A stretch of DNA of 64,000 nucleotides from Lachnospiraceae bacterium (GTDB lineage: Bacteria; Bacillota_A; Clostridia; Lachnospirales; Lachnospiraceae). Location: NCBI GenBank assembly GCA_024683935.1, contig JAIKXV010000123.1, positions 1 through 64,000 on the forward strand, read 5' to 3'. The notes under the pieces are model-generated. The model saw nothing but the letters and a program-made list of their open reading frames with translations. It was not told the DNA's origin and searched no databases. This document shows positions 17,070 to 26,336 of the stretch, piece after piece. The position numbers were made by a program, and so were the translations under genes. The number at the start of each line of letters is the position of its first letter. Positions within the stretch are counted from its first letter, which is position 1.

Positions 17070-18020
17070 TTAACGGCAGATCTCTACCGTATCATCCTTA
17101 AAGAGGTACACATTGTCAGACAGGAAATCTTCGGCTCCTACGGAAGACTGATTTACACTCCTTACCAGCTCCGCCAGTTCATCCTCCTTTATATCACCGG
17201 TATCCGGCACCATAATGAATTCATGCACCGACGAGGGCAGCAGGAAAAAGTCCTTATCCACGGTCTTCCGCACTTCCTTTAAGAGTCCCGGATAGAGAAT
17301 GATGGAATCTCCGTAATACCCGTCTATATTGGTAAGAACAAACATCCTTATCCCTCCGGCGGGAATTTTATCCCCGCTGTCCATGCCGCAGCTGTCAGAC
17401 ACCAGATCTCCCAACATTTCCGACAGCTCCTTTATCACGGGCTGCTTTATCCTGGGGGTATTGTTAAGCGCCAGCCTGTACAGCTCCTCTTCATCGGTTC
17501 CCCACTTTTCCATGAGGTCCTTTCCCACCATCACATTGCCGGAGGTCGGGAAGATATCATCAATATGAACGGCATAGGTTACGGCCAGATCAAGAAAGCG
17601 CCTGTGGGGTATGTCCCGGAGGAGGTCATCATTCTTCTCCGCATTGATAAGCCGAAATATGAGCTTTCCCTTTACCTTTTCAAAGTCCGTTAAGAAGCAC
17701 ATATCCGCGCTGCGGGCCCCTTTCTCCTTTGAATAGGCTTTCAGGATCTCGTTTGATACCTCCTTCACATTGATACTGCCCCTTTTGTAGTCTTCATAGA
17801 AAGACTCCAGGTAAATATTTGGAAAGATATTTGATCCCGATTCCGCAAGCGTGATGCCGTGCAGCGTCACGCCGTTATTTTTCGTGACATCCCTGGCCTC
17901 TACCTTGAACCCCGGACCGCAGACCTCATTAAGGTCCTCAATGATTTCGGATCTGAATTCATCAAGATCATGAATAAAGTATCCGGCCTCCCTTTCCCTG
18001 AAACTAAGCTGTATATCCAT
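17070..18020 (-). CDS. DUF5688-like protein
   Basis: 316 residues, soluble, no signal peptide or membrane helix. Segments such as NNGVTLHGITLAESGSNIFP, PHRRFLDLAVTYAVHIDD and LPSSVHEFIMVPDTGD match the pattern I recall for DUF5688, a family abundant and often multi-copy in Lachnospiraceae. Start ATG 18018-18020 follows AAAGGAG. It has no operon partners: efp lies upstream behind a terminator, tRNA-Arg downstream. The function is unknown. Confidence 0.7.
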   Translation of the reverse strand: MDIQLSFREREAGYFIHDLDEFRSEIIEDLNEVCGPGFKVEARDVTKNNGVTLHGITLAESGSNIFPNIYLESFYEDYKRGSINVKEVSNEILKAYSKEKGARSADMCFLTDFEKVKGKLIFRLINAEKNDDLLRDIPHRRFLDLAVTYAVHIDDIFPTSGNVMVGKDLMEKWGTDEEELYRLALNNTPRIKQPVIKELSEMLGDLVSDSCGMDSGDKIPAGGIRMFVLTNIDGYYGDSIILYPGLLKEVRKTVDKDFFLLPSSVHEFIMVPDTGDIKEDELAELVRSVNQSSVGAEDFLSDNVYLFKDDTVEICR

Positions 18021-18175
18021 AATTTTCTCCTTTCCCGGCTTCTGCCGAATATTATTTTATTCAGCAAACGACTCTGTCATTTGCCGTAAATATGGATAAC
18101 AAAAGAAAAACGGACAGTCTTTTTGAACAGCAAAAAAGACTCTTTGGAAAACTGCTTAAATTATTGTTGGAAAAT

Positions 18176-18236
18176 AAAAGAAAATAGAATAAAGATTCCG
18201 GTCATGCGGATGCGGGAAACGCACTCCGCATGCCGG
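18176..18236 (-). terminator. terminator of efp
   Basis: A GC-rich stem (ccggtcatgcgg with one bulge against ccgcatgccgg) capped by tgcg-ggaaa-cgca, followed on the minus strand by a T-rich tract. The ~250-base gap between efp and the DUF5688 gene holds nothing else. Confidence 0.8.
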
Positions 18237-18269
18237 TCAGATCTAAAAATGTCCTTCGAATGTTTACAC

Positions 18270-18827
18270 TCAGGCTCTGGAAGAATACTCTCCTGTCCTG
18301 GTGTCTATCTTTATCTTGTCGCCCTGATTTACGAAAAGAGGAACCATAACGGTAGCGCCTGTCTCAACGGTAGCGGGCTTGGTAGCGCCTGTAGCCGTAT
18401 CGCCCTTGAATCCGGGCTCAGTCTCGGTAACCTCAAGCTCAACAGAGATGGGAGGCTCGATTGCGAATACGGAACCGTTATAGGAATTAACCTTGCATAC
18501 CTCGTTCTCTTTTACGAACTTCATTGCGTCTCCGGCAATATCCTTGCCTATTGAGATCTGCTCGTATGACTCGGGATCCATGAAATTGAAGAGATCTCCG
18601 TCAGCATAGAGATACTGCATATCCTTCCTGTCGATCCTGGCTGTGGGGAACTTCTCCGTAGGACGGAAGGTCTTCTCCACAACGCCTCCGTTGATGATGT
18701 CCTTTATCTTGGTGCGGACAAATGCCGCGCCCTTTCCGGGCTTAACATGCTGGAACTCAATTATCTGATAAACGGTTCCCTCTATCTCAAGTGTAAGACC
18801 GTTTCTGAAATCACCTGCTGATATCAT
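18270..18827 (-). CDS. efp: translation elongation factor P
   Basis: 185 residues, the usual EF-P length, with KOW-like N-domain and two OB domains. It relieves ribosome stalling at proline runs. The modified residue of the family is the Lys of the [14 protein letters not shown] loop (Lys32). The Pro at 30 in KPGKG resembles the form modified in some Firmicutes, so which modification enzyme acts here cannot be told. It ends TGEYSSRA. It is preceded by its own promoter at 18872-18900 and AGGAGG, and closed by a terminator, so it can be expressed apart from the aro genes. Confidence 0.97.
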   Translation of the reverse strand: MISAGDFRNGLTLEIEGTVYQIIEFQHVKPGKGAAFVRTKIKDIINGGVVEKTFRPTEKFPTARIDRKDMQYLYADGDLFNFMDPESYEQISIGKDIAGDAMKFVKENEVCKVNSYNGSVFAIEPPISVELEVTETEPGFKGDTATGATKPATVETGATVMVPLFVNQGDKIKIDTRTGEYSSRA

Positions 18828-18871
18828 TAAAAACCTCCTGAAATAACTACTGAAAATTAAAAGCAGAAATT

Positions 18872-18900
18872 ATTTTACCCTAAAGCAGAAAATAATTCAA
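18872..18900 (-). promoter_or_regulatory. promoter of efp
   Basis: TTGAAT (18895-18900) overlaps the aroQ stop codon; 17-nt spacer; TAAAAT (18872-18877). Confidence 0.7.
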
Positions 18901-19340
18901 TATTTTTCTTTCAACAACTCCATTTCATCCATCGCAAGGAGATAACCATTAAGTCCTTCTCCTGCTATCATCCTGTCGCAGACAGGCGCCGTTACTGATG
19001 TCCTCCGGAATTCATCCCTAGATGATATGTCCGAAATATGGATTTCCACCTTTGGGATGGTGTGATAGGAATCCAACGCATCCCTGATGGCGTAGCTGTA
19101 ATGGGCATAGGCTCCGGGATTTATTACTATGCCGTCCGTGCCGTCAAAATAGGCCTTCTGTATCCTGTCTATTATGTCTCCTTCGTGATTTGACTGGAAG
19201 CACTCCAGATCATATCCCTTTTCCTCCGCATGCTTATGCATCATGGAGACAAGGGAATCATAGGACTCGCTGCCGTATATCTCCCTGTCCCTTATTCCCA
19301 AAAAATTAAGATTCGGTCCGTTTATCACCAGTATTTTCAT
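18897..19340 (-). CDS. aroQ: type II 3-dehydroquinate dehydratase
   Basis: 147 residues, full length for the dodecameric type II enzyme. It converts 3-dehydroquinate to 3-dehydroshikimate in the shikimate pathway. Motifs: INGPNLNFLG at the N-terminus, the flexible lid with catalytic Arg/Tyr region (GIRDREIYG), FQSNHEGDIID, NPGAYAHYSYAIRDAL and a His-Ile-Ser pair in VEIHISDISSRDEFR. It overlaps aroK by four bases; the three aro genes are translationally linked. Confidence 0.95.
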   Translation of the reverse strand: MKILVINGPNLNFLGIRDREIYGSESYDSLVSMMHKHAEEKGYDLECFQSNHEGDIIDRIQKAYFDGTDGIVINPGAYAHYSYAIRDALDSYHTIPKVEIHISDISSRDEFRRTSVTAPVCDRMIAGEGLNGYLLAMDEMELLKEKY

Positions 19341-19870
19341 TTTCCCTTTTTTCCTCTGTTATATATCCGCTTTAGCTCGTTTACGACTTCGTAAATCTCT
19401 TTACCGTCTATATCCACTATGCAGTCCGCCGCATCTATATAGAGTTCTTCCCTCTCATCCATCAGGCGGTCCACCTTTTCTTCAACATTTTCACCTTTTA
19501 AGAGGGGCCGCTTATCGCTTCTTCCTTTAAGCCTTTCCTTCAGCAGATCCCGGGATCCCCTGATATAGACGACTATTCCGCTCTTTTTCATTAGGATCCG
19601 GTTTTCTTCCCTGACAGGCATTCCGCCGCCTAAGGAAACCACTCCGTCCTTACAGATGTCGGAAGTACTTAAAATCCTTAAATATTCTGTCTCCAGATCC
19701 CTGAAACACCCCTCGCCCTTTTCTTCAAAGATGCTGCTGATGCTCATGCCTTCCTTCTTTTCTATTTCCTTATCCGTATCTACAAAGGGCAGGAGAAACT
19801 CCTTTGACAGCACACGTCCGTAGGTGCTCTTGCCGCCTCCCATGAAGCCCTCCAGTATTATCCTGCTCAT
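19337..19870 (-). CDS. aroK: shikimate kinase
   Basis: 177 residues. It phosphorylates shikimate with ATP. Walker A GFMGGGKST (8-16), shikimate-binding FVDTDKEIEKKEGMSISSIF with the DTD acidic pair, FRDLE, GGG at ~80 and the lid Arg region KGRSDKRPLL. It overlaps both neighbours by four bases. Confidence 0.95.
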   Translation of the reverse strand: MSRIILEGFMGGGKSTYGRVLSKEFLLPFVDTDKEIEKKEGMSISSIFEEKGEGCFRDLETEYLRILSTSDICKDGVVSLGGGMPVREENRILMKKSGIVVYIRGSRDLLKERLKGRSDKRPLLKGENVEEKVDRLMDEREELYIDAADCIVDIDGKEIYEVVNELKRIYNRGKKGK

Positions 19871-20724
19871 AGGGATTTGCCCTCCAGAAAGGCCTTCAGT
19901 TTTTCTGCCGCAGCCTCTATGCCGGCATCGCTTAAATTCACTCCGTGGAACAGCTTAAAGCTCTCAGCTGCCTGGTATAATAGCATCTTAAGGCCGTTTT
20001 CCACTCTTCCTCCGTTTTCCCGGATCAGCTTCATGAACCTGGTCTCTCCCGGGTTATAGATTATATCCACGGCGGTTCCGATTTTTTTATAGAATTCCGG
20101 ATCCTCTATCGGAGCCCGGTCCGTATCCGGATGAAGACCCACGCTGGTGCACTGTACGCAGAAATATCCGTCTCCCTCTATCTCTCCGTACTGATCCATG
20201 GAGAGTATCGTATTTCTCCTGTCTTCCCCGAATTTTTCCTTTGCCTTCTCTGCTGAACGGTTCAGGATATAAGCTCCGGAGATCCCCAGTGAATAAAGGG
20301 CATGCAGCACTGCATTGGCAGCGCCCCCGGCTCCCAGCATGATAACCTTCCTTCCGTCCAGATCAACGGAAAGCTCCTTTATCTCACGCATGATGCCGGA
20401 AGCATCGGTATTGTATCCCCGGTATCCGTTTTCGCTTCTTACAAGGGTGTTTACTGCTCCGATCTTTTCAGCCATGGGATCGATCCCGGATAAATAGGGA
20501 AGAACCGCTTCCTTATGGGGAACCGTTACATTAAAGCCCTGTATGCCGAGCGCGAAAGCACCATCCAGAGCCTCCTTCACATTTCCCTTTTTCAGCCGGA
20601 AAGCCGTATAAACCGAGTCAACTCCTTCGATCTCCGAAAAAGTGTTGTGGATCAGAGGCGACAGGGTGTGCTCCACCGGATCACCCAGGAGGGCACATAC
20701 CTTTGTTCTTCCGTCTATCTTCAT
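19867..20724 (-). CDS. aroE: shikimate dehydrogenase
   Basis: 285 residues. It reduces 3-dehydroshikimate with NADPH. HTLSPLIHN holds the substrate-binding Ser-x-Ser-type loop, FNVTVPHKEAVLPY the catalytic Lys, NTDASG the Asp of the active pair, and MLGAGGAANAVLHAL the cofactor loop. The order AroE-AroK-AroQ supplies three consecutive or adjacent shikimate steps. It starts 3 nt after yqeG ends. Confidence 0.95.
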   Translation of the reverse strand: MKIDGRTKVCALLGDPVEHTLSPLIHNTFSEIEGVDSVYTAFRLKKGNVKEALDGAFALGIQGFNVTVPHKEAVLPYLSGIDPMAEKIGAVNTLVRSENGYRGYNTDASGIMREIKELSVDLDGRKVIMLGAGGAANAVLHALYSLGISGAYILNRSAEKAKEKFGEDRRNTILSMDQYGEIEGDGYFCVQCTSVGLHPDTDRAPIEDPEFYKKIGTAVDIIYNPGETRFMKLIRENGGRVENGLKMLLYQAAESFKLFHGVNLSDAGIEAAAEKLKAFLEGKSL

Positions 20725-20727
20725 GCC

Positions 20728-21267
20728 TTACCTCCTTTGCTCCGGCTCCGCTTTCTGTACGGCACTGTCCTGCTCCTTAAAATAAAAATGCAGCACTATA
20801 TTTTCCAGTATTCTCTTTAACACTATCTGTATCTCTTCTTTTTTATCTATCTGATGCACCAGGATGCTCTTTATCCCGGTCCTCTTCGCTCCCCAGACAT
20901 CAGTAAAGAGCTGGTCTCCGATAAAAACAGTATTCTTCCGGTCCGTGCCCATCATGTCCATGGATCTCAGATACCCTTTGCGGGAGGGCTTGCCGCCTCT
21001 ATAAATATAATCCGTGTATTTCACTCCCTTGGCAAAGCTCTTTACACGCCCCTCCCTGTTATTGGAAAGCAGAATGCATTTAAAACCCAGATCGTTAAGC
21101 TTAGAAAAAAGCTCCTTTGATCTCGCATCCGGCGGAGCTCCGTGGGGCACCAGGGTATTATCGATATCAAAGATAATGCCTCTCATGCCGGAAGCATAGA
21201 GCTTATCATAATCTATATCGTATGTGGAATTGTAGTACTCGTCGGGGAAGAATGTTCTGAGAAACAC
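20728..21267 (-). CDS. yqeG: YqeG-family HAD phosphatase
   Basis: 179 residues. HAD motif I is FDIDNTLVPHG, motif II LLSNN, motif III region KPSRKGYL and motif IV FIGDQLFTDVWGAKR. YqeG proteins are HAD-IIIA hydrolases of the phosphatidylglycerophosphate-phosphatase-like group, conserved in Firmicutes. The exact substrate here is uncertain. It lies downstream of the nrdR terminator and upstream of aroE with a 3-nt gap. Confidence 0.9.
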   Translation of the reverse strand: MFLRTFFPDEYYNSTYDIDYDKLYASGMRGIIFDIDNTLVPHGAPPDARSKELFSKLNDLGFKCILLSNNREGRVKSFAKGVKYTDYIYRGGKPSRKGYLRSMDMMGTDRKNTVFIGDQLFTDVWGAKRTGIKSILVHQIDKKEEIQIVLKRILENIVLHFYFKEQDSAVQKAEPEQRR

Positions 21268-21276
21268 TGATGATCT

Positions 21277-21304
21277 AAAAAAAGGTGCCGCTTATTGCAG
21301 CACC
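21277..21304 (-). terminator. terminator overlapping the nrdR stop codon
   Basis: Stem ggtgccgc (21284-21291) with gcagcacc (21297-21304), one G.U pair; the loop contains the nrdR stop (21292-21294); seven T follow on the minus strand. Confidence 0.85.
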
Positions 21305-21741
21305 TTCTTTAATTCCTCCATAAATGAATTAATATCCTTAAATTCCCGGTATACGGAAGCAAAACGTACGTAAGCAACTGCTTCAAGATCCTTAAGCTTC
21401 TTCATGACCAGCTCTCCGATAACGGATGACCTGATCTCCCTCTCTCCGATATTGAAGATCTCTGTCTCCACCTCATCTACCAGGCTGGTTATCCTCTCTG
21501 CCGGAATGGGTCTCTTGTGGCAGGCAAGGAGTACACCGTGTTCTATCTTTGTCCTGTCGTAGGTTTCCCTGTTATTATCCTTTTTAATCACCATAAGGGG
21601 GATGGTCTCCACCTTTTCATAGGTGGTGAAACGCTTCCCGCACTCATCGCAGATACGCCTCCGCCTTATGGAATTATTCTCATCCGCAGGTCTGGAATCA
21701 ATTACCCTCGTATTTTCATTGGAACAAAACGGACACTTCAT
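21292..21741 (-). CDS. nrdR: transcriptional repressor NrdR
   Basis: 149 residues, typical length. The zinc ribbon has Cys3, Cys6, Cys31 and Cys34, with RRRRICDECGKRFTTYE; an ATP-cone domain follows (VIKKDNNRETYDRTKIEHGVLLACHKRPI). It represses ribonucleotide reductase genes according to dATP/ATP level. It is encoded 9 nt after ftsZ. The last codons form the left arm of its own terminator. Confidence 0.95.
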   Translation of the reverse strand: MKCPFCSNENTRVIDSRPADENNSIRRRRICDECGKRFTTYEKVETIPLMVIKKDNNRETYDRTKIEHGVLLACHKRPIPAERITSLVDEVETEIFNIGEREIRSSVIGELVMKKLKDLEAVAYVRFASVYREFKDINSFMEELKKVLQ

Positions 21742-21750
21742 ACTCTATCC

Positions 21751-22968
21751 TTACTTTTTCTTTGATCTGTTAAGGAAATCAGGCACATCTATGGTCTTTC
21801 TGCCGCCGGGTCTCCTTAATGAGTCGTAAGGCTGGGCCTGAGGAGATGTGATCGGAATATTTGCCGTAGGAGGGATATTGAGATTCCCTGCTGCACCTGC
21901 CTGGGGTCTTACCGCGGGTGTAGGTATCCTGGTCTGGGTATCCTGCTGCATAAAGCCGGGATAAGGCTTTACTCCTGATGTAACAGGAAGGGGAGCCTTC
22001 GCCTGCACCTGGGGTGCTGCTGCGGGATCCTTCATACCCGTTGCAATAACTGTAACCTGCATAAGGTCGCCCTTTGACTCGTCTAAATAGACACCGTAGA
22101 TCACGTTTACGTCTTCTCCGGTGATCTCCTGTATATAATCTCCGACTATCTCTGAATCCTTCAGTGTCACATGACCTGAAACATTAATAACTACGTCTGT
22201 AGCACCCTTTATGGTGGTCTCCAGAAGCGGGCTCTCCACAGCCTGCTGTACGGCCTTCTTCGCCCTCTCCTCACCGTCTGCTGCTCCGATACCGATATGG
22301 GCCACGCCCTTATCCTTCATGGCAGTCTGGAGATCTGCAAAGTCAAGGTTGATGTCTCCGGCATGTACGATCAGATCCGTAATGCCCTGTACTGCCTGCT
22401 GCAGCACTTCATCAGCCTTCTTCATGCCTTCCTTGAAGTCCATCTCATCATTATTGGGAAGGCTTCTCAGCTTCTCATTGGGAATGACGATCATGGTATC
22501 CACGCCTTCGGACATCCTCTCGATGCCGCCCATTGCGTTCTCCATCCTCTTCTTTCCCTCAAATTTAAAAGGCTTGGTAACAACAGCAATGGTAAGGATA
22601 CCCATGTCCTTGGCGATCTTTGCGATAACGGGAGCTGCTCCGGTTCCGGTTCCGCCGCCCATTCCGCAGGTCACAAAGACCATATCCACTTCCTTCAGTG
22701 CATCGGCTATCTCGTCCTGGGAATCCTCTGCTGCCTTCTGTCCCTTTGCGGGATTGGCGCCGGCTCCCAATCCGTCCTTGCCGATCTGAAGTATCCTGGG
22801 GGACTTGCTGAGCTGTAAAGCCTGCGAATCTGTATTCACCGCGAGAAAATCAACCCCTCCGATCTTCTCGTCGATCATTCTGTTAACGGCGTTGTTTCCT
22901 GCGCCTCCTACCCCGATGACAAGCATACGGCATGCGCTCGTCTGCCCGTTATTCTTTATTTCAAGCAC
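21751..22968 (-). CDS. ftsZ: cell-division GTPase FtsZ
   Basis: 405 residues. It forms the division ring. N-terminal [13 protein letters not shown], the tubulin signature [13 protein letters not shown] (~105), the T7-loop [11 protein letters not shown], and a C-terminal tail ending VDFLN-like ([12 protein letters not shown]), the peptide that binds FtsA/SepF/EzrA-type partners. The linker (~320-390) is Pro/Ala/Gln rich. No ftsA is present next to it, so the membrane tether is probably SepF elsewhere. It has its own promoter at 23009-23037 and AAGGAGG. Confidence 0.98.
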   Translation of the reverse strand: MLEIKNNGQTSACRMLVIGVGGAGNNAVNRMIDEKIGGVDFLAVNTDSQALQLSKSPRILQIGKDGLGAGANPAKGQKAAEDSQDEIADALKEVDMVFVTCGMGGGTGTGAAPVIAKIAKDMGILTIAVVTKPFKFEGKKRMENAMGGIERMSEGVDTMIVIPNEKLRSLPNNDEMDFKEGMKKADEVLQQAVQGITDLIVHAGDINLDFADLQTAMKDKGVAHIGIGAADGEERAKKAVQQAVESPLLETTIKGATDVVINVSGHVTLKDSEIVGDYIQEITGEDVNVIYGVYLDESKGDLMQVTVIATGMKDPAAAPQVQAKAPLPVTSGVKPYPGFMQQDTQTRIPTPAVRPQAGAAGNLNIPPTANIPITSPQAQPYDSLRRPGGRKTIDVPDFLNRSKKK

Positions 22969-23008
22969 GGATTAGATCCTCCTTATTCTCCCAAAAAAGT
23001 CTGTTACT

Positions 23009-23037
23009 ATAATATAGTTATTTCAGTCATAAATCAA
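23009..23037 (-). promoter_or_regulatory. promoter of ftsZ-nrdR
   Basis: TTGATT (23032-23037), 17-nt spacer, TATTAT (23009-23014), in the 106-nt gap after ftsQ. Confidence 0.75.
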
Positions 23038-23074
23038 TAAAATTTTAAAAAAACTCTGAAAGCCTTATAAAACC

Positions 23075-23803
23075 TTAGTCCGCCTCGAATGTTACAAATG
23101 TGTCGTCCCGGTTTTCGGAATAATTTTCCAGATGGAGCACTCCTTTTTTACCCTCAAGCTCCGGATAGATATTTTTAAGCCGCATCATTTTCTCGTCAAT
23201 ATAGGACATATCCCCCAGCATTACCCTTACGTCTCCCATATAAAGGGTAATGGAGCCGTCATTTGCAAAGTAGATCCCGTCGGTATCGATGCTGTACTTG
23301 GTTAATAGCTGGGTCAGGGAAAGGATCTCATTAAAGATGCCGGGATCTTCCACCGGAAGCGGCTTACCGACGATACAGTGGTCGAATTTCAGCCCCGTCA
23401 CATAGGGTATTCCCTCTATCACCTCATCCGAGCTCTCCACCACTATGCCTTCCCGGTCAAAATACATGAGCTTGCCGAGAAAATCCACGTATCCCGCCAC
23501 TGCCTTTTCATAAACCTCGATGGTCACGGTATCCATGGAATCGAATTTCACGTCCATTCTCTCTATAAAGGGGATATCCTTGATAGGCTTATTCCTGTAT
23601 TTAAGCCTGAGGTAGACCGCATTTTTGCCGAGCAGGGAGTCGCTGAGCACCATATCCCTTATCTCATCATCACTGTATCGGCTGTTCCCGGTGACGTGTA
23701 CGTTTTTGACCTTATACTCCTCCAGGAAATAATAAAAACCGCATAAAAGAGCAGCAATGACAGCCAGTACAATTATCAGAACCGTAAGCGTCTTTCCTCT
23801 CAA
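23075..23803 (-). CDS. ftsQ: cell-division protein FtsQ/DivIB
   Basis: 242 residues. N-terminal membrane helix (TVLIIVLAVIAALLCGFYYF), a POTRA domain beginning VKNVHVTGNSRYSDDEI, then the beta-domain (YVDFLGKLMYFDREGIVVESS, PYVTGLKF). With FtsL and DivIC it forms the complex that activates the septal FtsW-FtsI synthase. The gene overlaps ftsW by four bases. Confidence 0.92.
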   Translation of the reverse strand: MRGKTLTVLIIVLAVIAALLCGFYYFLEEYKVKNVHVTGNSRYSDDEIRDMVLSDSLLGKNAVYLRLKYRNKPIKDIPFIERMDVKFDSMDTVTIEVYEKAVAGYVDFLGKLMYFDREGIVVESSDEVIEGIPYVTGLKFDHCIVGKPLPVEDPGIFNEILSLTQLLTKYSIDTDGIYFANDGSITLYMGDVRVMLGDMSYIDEKMMRLKNIYPELEGKKGVLHLENYSENRDDTFVTFEAD

Positions 23804-24933
23804 ACCTGAATGCTCCTTGATACGCTTAATACCAGCCCTATCTCAAAAAGGAGGAAGAGCACAGAGGTCCCGCCGTAGGAAATGAAGGGCAGGGTTATAC
23901 CCGTATTCGGGATAGTATTCGTCACCACAGCTATATTAAGTATTACCTGTATGGCAATATGGGCCATGACTCCGGTAGCGAGGAATGCGCCGTACCTGTC
24001 CGGGGCGTTCCTTGCTATGATCACGAATCTCCAGATCAGTATTATGAACATGAACATAACGGCAACAGCCCCGAAAAGTCCCAGCTCCTCACAGATTATC
24101 GAAAATATCATGTCATTCTGGGCTTCCGGTACGAATCCTAATTTCTGTGTACTCTGTCCCAGACCCTTGCCGAAGATCCCGCCGGCTCCTATGGAATAAA
24201 GAGCCTGCAGCGTCTGATAACCGGTTCCCGACGCATATGCTTCCGGCTGCAGCCAGGCCTTTATCCTGGCCATACGGAAACTCATGCCCTCGGAAATATG
24301 TCCGTTCATTACAAGATACACTATCAGTGCCCCGGCTCCGAAAATGGCCGCCGCTATCAGAATAAAGGGAAGTGTCTTCGGTGAACTTACAAAAACCATA
24401 ACTGCGGCAATGCCGAAGATAATGATGGCGGAACTCATATTACTGGTGATGACAAGGACCATCGCGGCCGGAACCCCCGCCGCGGCCATACAGATAAGCA
24501 GTCCCGTTCCGGTGGAAGTGAGTTTCTTTCCGTATTTACAGAGATACGCCGCAAATAACAGAATAACTCCCACCTTTGCTGCTTCGGCGGGCTGTACCGA
24601 AATACCCAGATCGAGCCAGCGCCTCGCACCATTCCTGGTTACTCCGAGGGGAGTCAGCACGAGAAACACGAGTACAAGGGAAAAAAAGTAGGCGGGAAGC
24701 GCCGTTACCCTCCAGAAATGATAATCAATATTCGAAATGATTATCATTACGATAAAGCCAAGACCCGTGGCCCTGGCCTGATTCTTCAGATAAAATGCTG
24801 AATCGTTGAATTTCAGACTGGATTCGTAGGAGCTTGCCGAATAGACCATGATAAGTCCGAAAAGGAGCAGGAATATCACAGCGAAGAACAGGCTGTAATC
24901 CATATTATGCCTTACCTTCTTTTCACGGCTCAT
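23800..24933 (-). CDS. ftsW: SEDS glycosyltransferase FtsW
   Basis: 377 residues, about ten membrane helices. The family marks are GARRWLDLGISVQPAEAAKV, the large loop YQTLQALYSIGAGGIFGKGLGQS with PEAQNDMIFSIICEELG, and PNTGITLPFISYGGTS near the end. It polymerises lipid II into glycan strands with the class B PBP encoded upstream in this cluster. It overlaps murD by four bases. Confidence 0.95.
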   Translation of the reverse strand: MSREKKVRHNMDYSLFFAVIFLLLFGLIMVYSASSYESSLKFNDSAFYLKNQARATGLGFIVMIIISNIDYHFWRVTALPAYFFSLVLVFLVLTPLGVTRNGARRWLDLGISVQPAEAAKVGVILLFAAYLCKYGKKLTSTGTGLLICMAAAGVPAAMVLVITSNMSSAIIIFGIAAVMVFVSSPKTLPFILIAAAIFGAGALIVYLVMNGHISEGMSFRMARIKAWLQPEAYASGTGYQTLQALYSIGAGGIFGKGLGQSTQKLGFVPEAQNDMIFSIICEELGLFGAVAVMFMFIILIWRFVIIARNAPDRYGAFLATGVMAHIAIQVILNIAVVTNTIPNTGITLPFISYGGTSVLFLLFEIGLVLSVSRSIQV

Positions 24934-26324
24934 AGAGAATTAACGTACTCCTTAAAGAGTCTTCCTCTTTCTTCGAAATTTTTGAACATACCCCAGCTGG
25001 CGCAGGCAGGGGACAGAAGCACCGCTTCTCCCTCACCGGCGTTTTCATGGCAGATCCTGACAGCATCCTTAAGATCCTCTGCCATCACGATCTCCTTAAA
25101 TCCGTGAGCTTCCGCACACTGCTTTATCTTTTCCGCAGTCGCACCGATAAGTACCATGAGCTTTACCTTCCCGGGGAAGGCCTCAATAAATTCGTCGTAG
25201 GTGCTGTCCTTATCATAGCCGCCGGCGATTATCACGGTGGGTTTGACCATGGCTTCCACTGCCTTGATAGAAGCGTCGGGATTGGTGCCCTTGGAATCAT
25301 TGTAATAATCCGCACCGTCCACGGTCTTCACAAATTCGATCCGGTGTTCCACCGCATTAAAGTTCCTTATCGTATCGGCTATGATGTGATCCGGCACACC
25401 GAAGCTCACCGCCATTCCCACTGCGGCCATAATATTTTCATGATTGTGGCTGCCGAGCAGCCGTATTTCATTCAGGGCTATTATCTTTCTGTCGTTATAA
25501 AAGACAGCGCCATCCATGATATGAACATAGTCATGCTCCGTATCTTTCCCGTAACCCCCCTCTTCCCTTGTAAAAAACACGGTCTTCGCCCTTGTTCTTT
25601 CCGCTATGCTGCGGGTCAGGGGATCGTCATGATTAAGTATCAGAAAATCAGTTTCGTCCTGGTTTTCCGTTATCCTTTCCTTCATCGCAGCGTAGTTTTC
25701 CATCGTGTGATGACGGTTCAGATGATCCGGCGTGATATTTAAAACAGCGGAAATATGGGGCTTAAAGAACACTATGGTCTCCAGCTGGAAGGAGCTTATC
25801 TCAGCCACCGTAACCGTATTTTCCTTTGTTTCCGATGCATGAAGGGTATAGGGTTCCCCGATGTTGCCGACCACCAGCACATCTCTTTTTTCAGGAAGGC
25901 TTTTCGCATAGTCCTTCATTATTTCTCCGACAAGGGTGGTGGTAGTGGTCTTTCCGTTGGTACCGGTGATCGCGATGATATCCCCTTCCGCTATCCGGCA
26001 TGCGAGCTCTATCTCACCGATGATCTCAATCCCGGATTTTTCCAGCTCCGTAACATAGTGGTTTTCAAGGGGCACTCCCGGGCTTAATACGCATAGCTCC
26101 GTACTGTCCTTTACTTCCTCCGGGAGTTCTCCGCAGATCACGCTGATCCTGTCCTCTTCCTTAAAAGAAGCCCTGACCGCCTCCCTGTCCGTTTTTTCAT
26201 TTTCATCAAAGAGAAAGACCTCCGCTCCGCAGTCCAGGAGAAGCCTTGCAGCGCCCTTCCCGCTTACGCCGGAGCCGAAGATCAGGCATTTTTTATTAAG
26301 AAAACTATTACTGTCCATATTCAA
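24930..26324 (-). CDS. murD: UDP-N-acetylmuramoyl-L-alanine:D-glutamate ligase
   Basis: 464 residues. It adds D-Glu to UDP-MurNAc-L-Ala in the cytoplasm. N-terminal UDP-binding glycine loop (IFGSGVSGKGAARLL), ATP loop ITGTNGKTTTT (119-129), NITPDHLNRHHTMENYA, EHRIEFVKTVDGADYYNDSK and the C-terminal SPACASWGMFKNFEERG. It is 12 nt downstream of mraY. Confidence 0.97.
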   Translation of the reverse strand: MNMDSNSFLNKKCLIFGSGVSGKGAARLLLDCGAEVFLFDENEKTDREAVRASFKEEDRISVICGELPEEVKDSTELCVLSPGVPLENHYVTELEKSGIEIIGEIELACRIAEGDIIAITGTNGKTTTTTLVGEIMKDYAKSLPEKRDVLVVGNIGEPYTLHASETKENTVTVAEISSFQLETIVFFKPHISAVLNITPDHLNRHHTMENYAAMKERITENQDETDFLILNHDDPLTRSIAERTRAKTVFFTREEGGYGKDTEHDYVHIMDGAVFYNDRKIIALNEIRLLGSHNHENIMAAVGMAVSFGVPDHIIADTIRNFNAVEHRIEFVKTVDGADYYNDSKGTNPDASIKAVEAMVKPTVIIAGGYDKDSTYDEFIEAFPGKVKLMVLIGATAEKIKQCAEAHGFKEIVMAEDLKDAVRICHENAGEGEAVLLSPACASWGMFKNFEERGRLFKEYVNSL

Positions 26325-26336
26325 TACTCCAAAAAA

